A DNA stretch of 9,824 nt from positions 1 to 9,824 of the forward strand of contig DNXT01000096.1 of the NCBI GenBank assembly GCA_003505795.1, read 5' to 3'. A program made the position numbers and the translations under genes. The notes below the pieces were generated by a model that was given only the letters and a program-made list of their open reading frames with translations, had not been told where the DNA came from and did no database searches. Positions 1 to 6,530 of this stretch are shown here, one piece after another. The stretch comes from Lysobacteraceae bacterium (lineage in GTDB: Bacteria > Pseudomonadota > Gammaproteobacteria > Xanthomonadales > Xanthomonadaceae). Position 1 is the stretch's first letter. Each line of letters opens with the position of its first letter.

Positions 1-270
1 TTCCGATCGGCCGCGATCGCCGACGTGGTCGCGCAGGCCCATGGGCGCGTGCAGGTGACGGCCGGCGCCGGCATCACCCCCGACAACATCGCCGCGATCG
101 CCCGCCGCACCGGCGCCGATGCGCTGCACGCCTCGGCCAAGGCGCTGCGGCACAGCGCGATGCGCCACGACAACCGCGCGCTGGTCGGCCTGGACGCCGA
201 CTGGCAGGCGACGGACGTGCGGATCGTGGCGGCGCTGCGTCGCGCGCTGGATGCGGCGCAGGTTCCCTAG
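1..270 (+). CDS. cutC: CutC family protein, C-terminal part (start lies left of the window)
   Basis: Frame 1 is open from the first base to a TAG at 268-270 and gives 89 residues without the N-terminus. The segment reads VQVTAGAGITPDNIAAIARR, then TGADALHASAKALRHSAMRH. This is the last part of the CutC TIM barrel: a GAGI phosphate-binding-like strand-loop, a helix beginning with PDN, and the H-A-S-A stretch that aligns with the HxSA of CutC. CutC proteins are cytoplasmic and about 240-250 residues long, so roughly 160 residues are missing. The family was named for copper tolerance in E. coli, but its biochemical role is poorly settled. The end (ATDVRIVAALRRALDA) is a normal C-terminal helix, so the stop looks genuine and not a truncation. 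The gene ends just before the repeat array, whose hairpins may stabilise or end its transcript (inference). The family call is fairly sure; the copper role is only by name. Confidence 0.78.
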   Translation, partial: FRSAAIADVVAQAHGRVQVTAGAGITPDNIAAIARRTGADALHASAKALRHSAMRHDNRALVGLDADWQATDVRIVAALRRALDAAQVP

Positions 271-310
271 GACATCTTCGTAGTAAACGTCGGCGCTTCG
301 GCGAGGTCCC

Positions 311-497
311 CTCTCCCGCTTGCAAGAGAGAGGGAAAGCGCCAAGCGCGAGGGTGAGGCGCAGCGAAGCCACGATGCATTTTGCGCGTGCGGCCTGGCCG
401 CGCCCTCATCCGGCCCTTCGGGCCACCTTCTCCCGTCAGCGGGAGAAGGGAGAGTTGTCTCCGGTCGTGCCAGAACGTCGCCGCTCCGGCGAGGTCC
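311..497. repeat. Repeat unit 1 (first hairpin degenerated)
   Basis: The first half differs from the other copies. The leading stem has become CCCTCTCCCGCTTGCAAGAG, so the 11-bp pairing seen in units 2 and 3 is largely lost, and the next part reads GCCAAGCGCGAGGGTGAGGC. The second half (388-496) matches unit 2 (574-682) with only two substitutions (T/C at the stem loop and C/T near the end). The second stem CCTTCTCCCG/CGGGAGAAGG (430-453) is intact. Confidence 0.85.
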
Positions 498-684
498 CTC
501 TCCCGCTTGCGGGAGAGGGAAAGCGCGCAGCGCGAGGGTGAGGGTGCGGCGAAGCCGCGTGCCTTTGGGCTTGTGCGGCCTGGCCGCGCCCTCATCCGGC
601 CCTTCGGGCCACCTTCTCCCGCCAGCGGGAGAAGGGAGAGTTGTCTCCGGTCGTGCCAGAACGTCGCCGCTCCGGTGAGGTCCC
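498..684. repeat. Repeat unit 2 (most complete copy)
   Basis: Both large stems are perfect here. Bases 497-520 form CCCTCTCCCGC/GCGGGAGAGGG with a two-base loop (in practice a few inner pairs open). Bases 611-634 form CCTTCTCCCG-CCAG-CGGGAGAAGG. The first 62 bases of the unit (498-559) are identical to the start of unit 3 (685-746), while its second half matches unit 1. This mosaic suggests expansion by unequal exchange between neighbouring copies (inference). Confidence 0.87.
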
Positions 685-840
685 CTCTCCCGCTTGCGGG
701 AGAGGGAAAGCGCGCAGCGCGAGGGTGAGGGTGCGGCGAAGCCGCGATGCCTTTGGGCGTGTGCGGCCTGGCCGTGCCTCATCCGGCCCTTCGGGCACCT
801 TCCCCGAAAGGGGGCCATGGTCCCGCCGGCGGGAGAAGGA
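685..840. repeat. Repeat unit 3 (altered 3' half)
   Basis: The first 62 bases equal unit 2. The second half departs after CTCATCCGGCCCTTCGGG. Where the others have a single CCTTCTCCCG...GAAGG stem, this copy reads CCTTCCCCGAAAGGGGGCC, then ATGGTCCCGCCGGCGGGAGA. That makes a small CCCC-GAAA-GGGG hairpin (802-813), a near-palindrome GGCCATGGTCC (813-823) and a TCCCG-CCGG-CGGGA stem (821-834). About 20 extra bases are present relative to units 1 and 2, so an insertion or replacement occurred here. The similarity stops at about 840, some 33 bases beyond the 3' end of the phytase-like gene. Confidence 0.8.
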
Positions 841-873
841 GTCGTTTCCGTCGCGGATCGCGCCGTGCACGTT

Positions 874-2391
874 TCAGTCGGACGCGTCGGGCGCGTGCGC
901 CACGCCCGGGATCGTCAGCCGGTACACCAGCACGCGGCTGTCGTTGTCGAACGGCGAATCGCAATTCTCGCCCCGCATCACGCAATGGCGGGCGATGAAG
1001 TCGTTGTCGTTGCCGACGATCAGCAGCCAGTCGTCCGGATGCGACGGATCCAGCGCCGGCAGCAGGTCCATCGCTTCCCATTTCTCCGACAACAGGTCCG
1101 GGTCGTTGTCTTCGCCGCCACTCAGGTGCAGGCCGAAGCGCGCCAGCTGCGCCGGGTCGAGCAGGTTCAGCAGCTCGGTCCAGCGCGCCGGCGCGATGCC
1201 GGGCTTGAGCGCGCTGCCGGCCGGATCGGCCAGCAGCGACGCGGTGCCGGCCTCATACTCGCTGCCGGCCAGGTTGCTGGCCCCGGCGGTATCGACCAGC
1301 AGGACGCTCTTGAACACCGGCCGATCGCGCTTGCCGGTGCCCAGGCCGTTGCCGTCGCGGGCCAGCAGCAGGAAACGGTGGTCGTCCAGCGCGCGCAGCT
1401 CGCTCTGCGCGGCGGTGCGGTCGGGCGCGGCGCCGTCGCCCTTGGCGGCATAGGCCGGCAGCTGCACCACGTAGTGGCCGATCGGCTGCCTGGGCAGCGG
1501 CTCGGCCGAGACGTCGTAGACCAATACGCGGGTGGCGGTGCGGCCGGAGGCCTCGCCCTTGGCCGAGTCCTGCAGCAGCGCGCTCTGCAGCGCGACGAAC
1601 AGGCGCGTGCCGTCCGGCGACAGCGCCATGCCTTCCACGCCCTGGTTGTTGCGCCGGCCCGTATCCGGCGGCGCCAGCGAGCCGAACGCGGGCTTGCCGC
1701 CGCGCATCGGCACGACCGCCGGCGGCGGCACCAGCACCCCGGCCAGGCGGCCGTCCGGAACGAAGTAGTAGACGTAGGCGGCGTATTCGTCGCCGATGTA
1801 GAAATGGCCGTCGGCGCTGAACTGCAGCGACTCGGCGTCCAGCGACACCTTGCCCGCGCCGACGCCGGTCTTCGGCGAGGGCAGCGCGATGCCGTGCTGC
1901 TCGACCACGCCGTCGCCGGGATCGGCGCCGGTGAACGGGCGGCCATCGAAGTCGCGCAGCACGATGCCGCCGTCGACACGCAGCGATATGCGCCCGGCGG
2001 CGGCCGCCGAGTCGCCGGCATCGTCCGTGCGTGGCGAGAAATCGATGTGCAGGCGCTCCAGCCGCGCCGGATAGTCGTAGAACAGGCCCGCTTGCGGATC
2101 GTTGCGGCCGCGGTCGGGCAGGGTCCACAGCACGCCCTGGTAGCGGCCGTCGCCGGTCCTGCGCCAACTGCCGCGCCCCATCGCCAGCGACGAGAACGAA
2201 CCGAGCGTGTCGCCGAGGAAATCGACCGTCGCCGCCGGCAGGCGGCCGGCGGCGACCAGTCCATGGTCGATATAGCGCTGCCCGGCCATTTCCACCTGGC
2301 GTGGCGGCGCGTCGTCGGCCAGGTGCGGCGTGGTGAACTGCGCCGCGCCCAGCGCGGCGGCCAGCAATGCGGCAGGGAACAAGACGGACAT
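874..2391 (-). CDS. Exported esterase-like activity of phytase family protein
   Basis: 505 residues. The N-terminus (MSVLFPAALLAAALGAAQFT) is a hydrophobic export signal, although it lacks the usual Lys/Arg at its front. The mature protein looks like the Phytase-like/esterase-like family, a beta-propeller fold. Visible conserved pieces are LPDRGRND at 91-98, DAESL near 185-189, IGDEYAAYVYYF at 199-210, the blade motif NNQGVEGMALSPDGTRLFVA at 248-267, SEKWEAMDLL at 435-444 and LIVGNDNDF at 457-465. Acidic residues in these blocks are the likely metal or substrate ligands in the fold. Two late cysteines (C470, C477) could form a disulfide, which fits a periplasmic or secreted location. The family is associated with phosphate-ester hydrolysis, but the substrate of this member is unknown. 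An AAGG ribosome-binding sequence lies 7 bases before the ATG. The gene starts 62 bp after the TonB-dependent receptor on the same strand and probably shares its transcript. Family call good; substrate unproven. Confidence 0.85.
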   Translation of the reverse strand: MSVLFPAALLAAALGAAQFTTPHLADDAPPRQVEMAGQRYIDHGLVAAGRLPAATVDFLGDTLGSFSSLAMGRGSWRRTGDGRYQGVLWTLPDRGRNDPQAGLFYDYPARLERLHIDFSPRTDDAGDSAAAAGRISLRVDGGIVLRDFDGRPFTGADPGDGVVEQHGIALPSPKTGVGAGKVSLDAESLQFSADGHFYIGDEYAAYVYYFVPDGRLAGVLVPPPAVVPMRGGKPAFGSLAPPDTGRRNNQGVEGMALSPDGTRLFVALQSALLQDSAKGEASGRTATRVLVYDVSAEPLPRQPIGHYVVQLPAYAAKGDGAAPDRTAAQSELRALDDHRFLLLARDGNGLGTGKRDRPVFKSVLLVDTAGASNLAGSEYEAGTASLLADPAGSALKPGIAPARWTELLNLLDPAQLARFGLHLSGGEDNDPDLLSEKWEAMDLLPALDPSHPDDWLLIVGNDNDFIARHCVMRGENCDSPFDNDSRVLVYRLTIPGVAHAPDASD

Positions 2392-2453
2392 GCGCAGGCC
2401 TTGGTCGACTCGGGATTGGCGGTCCGGAAACTACCGGCTCGGGTAATGCCGGC
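2392..2453. other. Receptor/phytase-like intergenic spacer with a weak dyad
   Basis: This 62-bp gap contains CCGGC-N8-GCCGG (about 2434-2451). On the transcribed minus strand the stem is only 5 bp, sits directly after the receptor stop codon and is not followed by a run of T. I read it as a possible stability or attenuation hairpin rather than a true terminator, which is compatible with co-transcription of the two genes. I see no convincing promoter in the gap. Confidence 0.35.
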
Positions 2454-4763
2454 TCAGAATCGCACGTCCAGCGACGCGAACGCCTGCCGCGGCGCGGAGG
2501 CGTGGAACACGTAGAGCGTGCCGCTCGGGTCGCTCGGCGCGAACACGCTCGAGTCCAGGTTGCTGGCGTGGCGCTTGTCGGTCAGGTTGGCGACGTTGAC
2601 CGACAGGCGCACGTCCTGCAGTCCGCCGAGCCTGCCGAAGTCGTAGCCGCCGCCGGCGTCGAACACGGTGAAGCCGCCCAAGCCCTGGTCGTTGCTGTAG
2701 GTGTAGTAGCGCTTGCTGGTGTACTTGCCGCGCAGGTCGAGGAACCAGGCGCCGTCGTGCCATTGCAGCTCGCTGGCGAACAGCTGCTTCGGCGTGTCGG
2801 TCTGGGTCTTGCCCTTGGTCGGTACGGTGACGCCGCCCTGCACGTAGTCCGAGGCGTAGGTCGAGTGGTTGAACGAGGCCGAGTTGTACCAGCTGAAATG
2901 CTCGTTCGGGGTCCACAGCACGCTCAGCTCGGCGCCGCGGCTGTCCACGCCGCCGACGTTGTAGAAGCGGTTGCCGCAGGCCGGCCCCACCGGCTGCCGC
3001 GAGTCGCAGGGGTTGTACTGCAGCAGGCGGTTGTCGAAGCGCACCGAGTAGGCCGCCAGCGACATCTGCAGTGCCTGGCCGACCCAGCGGTAGCCCAGCT
3101 CGAAGGTGCGCGACTGCTCGGGCTCCAGCGCGGCCTGGCTGTCCCAGGTGGCCTGGCTGACCGCCTGCGGGCCGAGCTTGAAGCCGCCCTGGAACATGGC
3201 GATGTTCTTGGCGAAGCTGGCGAACAGCTCCTGGCGCTCGTCCAGCTGGTAATGCACGCCGGCGCTGGGCAGGAACGACTTCTTCGCCGCCAGCGTGCCG
3301 GTGGCGAACTGGTTGTTGGAGTCCGGCGCGATCGGCGCCTTGGCCACGCCCGGCAGCGCCTGCGCGTCCGCGCGGGCGTCGAGGTGGCGGAAGCCGCCCT
3401 CCAGGGTCAGGCGCTCGTCCAGCAGGCGCAGCGTGTCCTGGACGAAGGCGACCTTGGTCTCCCACTTGGTCCGCTGCGCGAACACGCCCACGTCCGGCTG
3501 GGTGTGGGTGACGCCGCTGAGGTCGCGCGGACCGTCCACCGCGCTCTGGTAGCGCGAGGCGCTGCTGGTGTTGCGCTCGTACCAGGCGCCGGCCTGCAGG
3601 TGGTGGTTGCCGACGTCCCAGTCGAAGCCGAGCGTGAATCCGCTGCGGTCGATGGTGTACAGGGTGTTGCGGAAGATGATCGGCAGCTGCTCCGGCGTGC
3701 CCGGGTGCGACCACGCGCCGCTGTTCCAGTTGTGGCCTTCGCCGGCGTCGGTGTGCCTGTAGGCCAGCGCGTGCAGGCTGAAGCCGTCGGCCGGGAAGAA
3801 GTCGCCGGACAGGTAGTACAGGTCGTCGTCGCGCAGGATCTGCCCGGCGGTGAAGCCGCCGTCGGCGTCCAGCGCGGCGTCGCCGCCGTCGCACCGCGCG
3901 GCGTCGAAGGTGCTCTTGTTGCAGTAGGCCTTGGCCACGGCCTTGTCCCAGTCTGGGGCGTAGCCGCCCCAGTCCCAGCCCAGCCCGCGCCGCATCTGGT
4001 CCTTGGACAGGTAGAAGTAGTCGGCCTGCGAGGTGCGCGAGGTGTCGACGAAGCCGGTGATGCGGCCGTTGCCGAAGTCGTACACCGCCTTGCCGTTGAA
4101 CTGGCGCGTGGTCGACTCGCCGTAGGCGCTCTGGTCGTTCCACAGGTCCGACTCGGCGTTCATGCCCGACAGGTACATCGAGAAGCCGTGGTGCTCGCCG
4201 CTGTCGAAGCGGGCGAAGGTACGGCGGTTGCCGTCGCTGCCGAAGCTCTGCACCACGCGGCCGCCCATGGCCTTGTCCGGCGCGCTGGAGGTGTAGCTGA
4301 TGGTGCCGCCGAGGTTGCTGGTGGACGGCGTGGACAGGTTGCCGATGCCCTCGGCCAGCTCGGCCATGCCGAGGTTCTCGGAGATCAGCGCGCGGTTGAC
4401 GGTCAGGCCGTTGTAGTTGTTGTAGGCGCTGTCGCCCAGCGGCACGCCGTCCAGCGTGTAGCCCAGCTTGGTGCCGCTGAAGCCGCGCAGGCTCAGCGTC
4501 ATCGACTGCTCGTTGGCGCCCAGCGCATCCGCCGACTGCGCGTTGACCCCGGGCAGCACGTTGAGCAGCTTCTGCAGGCTGGCGCCGGGCGGCAGCACCG
4601 GCTGGTTCTTCGGAGTGACGCGCTGCACCTGGCGCGCCTCGCCGCTGCCGATCACCGAGACGGCGTCCAGCTCGGTGGCGGCCGCGCGCGGATCGGTGTC
4701 GTCCGCATATGCGGAAGGAACCAAGGCCAGGGCGGTGGCCAGGGTGAGCAGGGTTCTTTTCAT
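2454..4763 (-). CDS. TonB-dependent outer-membrane receptor
   Basis: 769 residues. A clean signal peptide (MKRTLLTLATALALVPSAYA, cleavage after A20) is followed by a TonB-box-like segment ELDAVSV at 31-37. The plug domain spans about 45-155: LPPGASLQKLLNVLPGVN at 57-74, SLRGFSGTKLGYTLDGVPLG at 91-110, and GNLSTPSTSNLGGTISY near 141-157. The rest is a beta-barrel with many alternating aromatic strands, a late NVANLTDKRH (723-732), which is the usual last-strands motif, and a terminal phenylalanine (F769) needed for BAM-mediated insertion. Two close cysteine pairs (C281/C291 and C586/C596) sit in probable extracellular loops and may form disulfides. The protein would import a scarce ligand using TonB energy; the ligand cannot be told. 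Nothing points to a FecA-type signalling domain, since the TonB box comes almost directly after the signal peptide. No good Shine-Dalgarno precedes the ATG; the start was chosen because it gives the intact signal peptide. The phytase-like gene follows 62 bp downstream. Confidence 0.93.
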   Translation of the reverse strand: MKRTLLTLATALALVPSAYADDTDPRAAATELDAVSVIGSGEARQVQRVTPKNQPVLPPGASLQKLLNVLPGVNAQSADALGANEQSMTLSLRGFSGTKLGYTLDGVPLGDSAYNNYNGLTVNRALISENLGMAELAEGIGNLSTPSTSNLGGTISYTSSAPDKAMGGRVVQSFGSDGNRRTFARFDSGEHHGFSMYLSGMNAESDLWNDQSAYGESTTRQFNGKAVYDFGNGRITGFVDTSRTSQADYFYLSKDQMRRGLGWDWGGYAPDWDKAVAKAYCNKSTFDAARCDGGDAALDADGGFTAGQILRDDDLYYLSGDFFPADGFSLHALAYRHTDAGEGHNWNSGAWSHPGTPEQLPIIFRNTLYTIDRSGFTLGFDWDVGNHHLQAGAWYERNTSSASRYQSAVDGPRDLSGVTHTQPDVGVFAQRTKWETKVAFVQDTLRLLDERLTLEGGFRHLDARADAQALPGVAKAPIAPDSNNQFATGTLAAKKSFLPSAGVHYQLDERQELFASFAKNIAMFQGGFKLGPQAVSQATWDSQAALEPEQSRTFELGYRWVGQALQMSLAAYSVRFDNRLLQYNPCDSRQPVGPACGNRFYNVGGVDSRGAELSVLWTPNEHFSWYNSASFNHSTYASDYVQGGVTVPTKGKTQTDTPKQLFASELQWHDGAWFLDLRGKYTSKRYYTYSNDQGLGGFTVFDAGGGYDFGRLGGLQDVRLSVNVANLTDKRHASNLDSSVFAPSDPSGTLYVFHASAPRQAFASLDVRF

Positions 4764-4881
4764 CGGGATCGGCGCCAGTCATGGGACGCGCCGGCCGCCG
4801 CGCGGCCCTCACGTCCGGATTCGTGAAGGAAAGCGGACGAGGCGCGGGCGGACCCGGGGTCGAGGGCGGCGGTCCTGCGGA

Positions 4882-4922
4882 CGTCATCGTCGCGTCAAGA
4901 GCTTTTCACGCGCAGATGACAG
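4882..4922 (-). promoter_or_regulatory. Possible PhoB-like half-site upstream of the receptor gene
   Basis: On the minus strand, 4922-4916 reads CTGTCAT, an exact match to the 7-base half of the enterobacterial Pho box (CTGTCAY). The position where the second half should begin (4911) reads GCGTGAA, only 3 of 7 matches. A TTGACG at 4897-4892 could be a -35 element, but I see no good -10 hexamer 16-18 bases further on. It lies about 150 bases before the receptor start. The phytase-like partner gene makes phosphate control attractive, but one half-site can occur by chance, so this is a weak call. Confidence 0.2.
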
Positions 4923-4958
4923 AACCGTGTCGGGCACCGCGGCCACGGCACCCGGCGA

Positions 4959-4983
4959 CGCCTCCGCCGTTGCGGCGGAGGCG
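4959..4983 (-). terminator. Hairpin after the APC permease gene, likely transcription end
   Basis: CGCCTCCGCC (4959-4968) pairs perfectly with GGCGGAGGCG (4974-4983) around a five-base loop whose ends can also pair. It starts 14 bases after the permease stop codon on the minus strand. No U-run follows in either direction, so it is not a textbook intrinsic terminator. It may stop RNA polymerase with Rho, or protect the 3' end. It also separates the permease from the receptor gene. Confidence 0.5.
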
Positions 4984-4997
4984 CGCGAAAACGACGC

Positions 4998-6413
4998 TTA
5001 CCCGCGTCGGCCGAGCAGGCTGTTGCGGCGGCCGTAGGCGAGGTAGGCGATCACGCCGAGCACGTTCCAGGCGCAGAACCACAGCTGGGTCCTGGTCGGC
5101 AGGCTCCAGAACAGGTACAGGCAGCCGAGGATCGCGACCGGGCCGACGATCCACGCCAGCGGCGTGCGGAAGGTGCGCACGCGGTTCGGCTCGCGCCTGC
5201 GCAGCACCAGCAGGCAGGCGGCCACCGCGGTGAACGCGGCCAGGGTGCCGGCGTTGGCCAGTGCGGCGATCTCGTCCAGGCGCGCCACCCCGGCCAGCGC
5301 CGCGACCAGGATCGCGGTGAACGCAGTGGTGGCGATCGGCGTGCCGGTGCGCTTGTTGACGGTCGACAGCCCGCGCGGCAGCAGGCCGTCGCGCGACATC
5401 ACGAAGAAGATCCGGCTCTGCCCGTACAGGAACGCCAGCAGCACGGTCGGCAACGCGATCACCGCCGCCGCGCCGATCACCTTGGCCGCGCCGCCCTGGC
5501 CCAGCTCGCGCAGGATCAGCGCCAGCGGCTCGGCGCTCTGGCCGAACACGGTGTAGCTCATCGCGCCGACCGCGGCCAGCGCCACCAGCACGTAGATCAG
5601 GGTGCAGCCGACCATCGAGCCGACGATGCCGATCGCCAGGTCGCGCTCGGGCTTCTTGGTTTCCTCGGCCGCGGTGGAGATCGCATCGAAGCCGTAGAAG
5701 GCGAAGAAGATGATCGCCGCCGCCGCCATCACGCCGCGCTCGACGCCGTCGGCGCCCATCGACTTGGCGAGGCCGTACGGCATGAACGGCTGCATGTGCG
5801 AGGTCTCGAAGTGCGGCAGCGCGATCACCACGAACACGGTCAGGGCGATGATCTTGATCACCACCAGGAACGCGTTGAGGGTGGCGCTCTCCTTGGTGCC
5901 GGCCATCAGCAGGCCGGCGACGACGAAGGTGATCAGCACCGCCGGCAGGTTGACGATGCCGCCGGCGTGCGGGCCGGCGGCCAGCGCCGTCGGCACGTCC
6001 ACGCCCAGGCCGTGCAGGAAGCCGACCGCGTAGCCGGACCAGCCGACCGCCACGGTGCTGACCACCAGCGAGTACTCCAGGATCAGGCTCCAGCCGACGA
6101 TCCAGGCGATGGTCTCGCCCAGCGCCGCGTAGCTGTAGGTGTAGGCGCTGCCGGCGGCCGGCATCATCGTCGCCATTTCCGCGTAGGCCAGCGCCGCGCA
6201 GGCGCAGACGATGCCGGCGGCGGCAAACGACAGCAGCACCGCCGGCCCGGCCAGGTTGGCGCCGACGCCGATCAGGGTGTAGATGCCGGTGCCGACGATC
6301 GCGCCGATGCCCAGCGCGATCAGGTGCGGCCAGCTCAGGGTGGGGACCAGTCGCCGGCCGGCTTCGTGCACGGTGACCTGATCGATGGATTTGCGCCTGA
6401 GCCAGGACTGCAT
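4998..6413 (-). CDS. APC-family amino acid permease (cationic amino acid transporter type)
   Basis: 471 residues from the ATG at 6413. The frame stays open to a TTG at 6443, but GAGG six bases before the ATG (tccGAGGTccgaATG) decides the shorter start. About 12 membrane helices are visible. The first carries GIGAIVGTGIYTLIG (35-49), the broken-helix glycine motif that binds the substrate amino/carboxyl group in the amino acid-polyamine-organocation superfamily. The sixth carries FFAFYGFDAISTAAEE and continues TKKPERDLAIGIV (236-264), the classic second signature. GQSRIFFVMSRDGLLP (331-346) is the conserved loop and helix after TM8. Length and motifs fit the CAT/YfnA-like branch (TC 2.A.3.3), inner-membrane symporters or exchangers of amino acids. 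Specificity (arginine, lysine or other) cannot be read. It follows the four-helix membrane protein gene on the same strand with 117 bp and a strong hairpin between, so it probably has its own promoter. Confidence 0.9.
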   Translation of the reverse strand: MQSWLRRKSIDQVTVHEAGRRLVPTLSWPHLIALGIGAIVGTGIYTLIGVGANLAGPAVLLSFAAAGIVCACAALAYAEMATMMPAAGSAYTYSYAALGETIAWIVGWSLILEYSLVVSTVAVGWSGYAVGFLHGLGVDVPTALAAGPHAGGIVNLPAVLITFVVAGLLMAGTKESATLNAFLVVIKIIALTVFVVIALPHFETSHMQPFMPYGLAKSMGADGVERGVMAAAAIIFFAFYGFDAISTAAEETKKPERDLAIGIVGSMVGCTLIYVLVALAAVGAMSYTVFGQSAEPLALILRELGQGGAAKVIGAAAVIALPTVLLAFLYGQSRIFFVMSRDGLLPRGLSTVNKRTGTPIATTAFTAILVAALAGVARLDEIAALANAGTLAAFTAVAACLLVLRRREPNRVRTFRTPLAWIVGPVAILGCLYLFWSLPTRTQLWFCAWNVLGVIAYLAYGRRNSLLGRRG

Positions 6414-6482
6414 TCGGACCTCGGAGAGCTGCGACGGGAACAAGCCTGCGAGTGTCGCCGAATGCGGTGCAGCAATGCCATC

Positions 6483-6494
6483 TGCCGATCGGCA
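6483..6494. promoter_or_regulatory. 12-bp perfect palindrome upstream of the permease gene
   Basis: TGCCGATCGGCA is a perfect dyad lying about 70 bases before the permease ATG, within the region where its promoter must be. It could be an operator for a dimeric repressor, but GC-rich palindromes built on CGATCG arise easily in this genome, and I recognise no known regulator site. Confidence 0.2.
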
Positions 6495-6499
6495 CGGGT

Positions 6500-6524
6500 G
6501 CGCCGGCCCGATGCGGGCCGGCGC
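6500..6524 (-). terminator. Strong hairpin just after the four-helix membrane protein gene
   Basis: GCGCCGGCCC (6500-6509) pairs perfectly with GGGCCGGCGC (6515-6524), with loop GATGC. It begins 6 bases after the stop codon at 6531 on the minus strand. There is no following T-run, as at the hairpin after the permease. Its position makes a transcript end likely. Confidence 0.5.
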
Positions 6525-6530
6525 GGCCGG

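Larger units (their letters stand above)
287..840. repeat. Imperfect tandem repeat array, ~187-bp unit, hairpin-rich
   Basis: This non-coding stretch between cutC and the phytase-like gene contains about three copies of one unit. The word CTCTCCCGCTTG begins at 311, 498 and 685, exactly 187 bases apart. Each unit holds a CCCTCTCCCGC/GCGGGAGAGGG stem, a conserved GAGGGTGAGG stretch, CTCATCCGGCCC-TTC-GGGCC (small stem), and a CCTTCTCCCG/CGGGAGAAGG stem, followed by a GTCGTGCCAGAACGTCGCC linker. The array opens with a fragment of the linker (287-310) and ends in an altered third copy. ORFs open in several frames here, but the period is not a multiple of three. They therefore change frame at each copy and encode low-complexity Arg/Ser/Gly/Pro-rich text, so I reject all of them. 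Repeats of this look are common between genes in Xanthomonadaceae (general knowledge). Possible roles are mRNA 3'-end protection or termination for the two genes that converge here. Confidence 0.9.

Noticed and set aside
311..700. CRISPR array suggested by regular repeats
   Set aside because: The period is about 187 bp, the whole unit is repeated with no unique spacers, and there are no cas genes nearby.
267..870. Several overlapping ORFs of 73-183 codons in the repeat region, on both strands
   Set aside because: They are built from the 187-bp repeat, which changes frame at every copy, and encode Arg/Pro/Gly/Ser-rich text with no ribosome-binding sites. Such ORFs are a known source of spurious proteins in this bacterial group.
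2434..2451. Intrinsic terminator between the receptor and phytase-like genes
   Set aside because: The stem is only five base pairs with an eight-base loop and no T-run, so it is too weak to separate the two genes.
694..2514. 606-codon plus-strand ORF opposite the phytase-like gene
   Set aside because: The reverse strand of a strongly GC3-biased gene stays open by chance. The predicted protein is Ala/Arg/Gln/Val-rich without a fold signature, and the minus-strand product matches a known family.
2367..4826. 819-codon plus-strand ORF opposite the receptor gene, and an 818-codon minus-strand ORF in another frame
   Set aside because: Both are shadows of the TonB-dependent receptor gene. Their products are low-complexity (Val/Ala/Gly- or Arg/Gln/Pro-rich), while the chosen frame has a signal peptide, plug, barrel and terminal Phe.
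6414..6443. TTG start extending the permease by ten residues
   Set aside because: The ATG at 6413 has a well-placed GAGG; the extension adds nothing to the family alignment.
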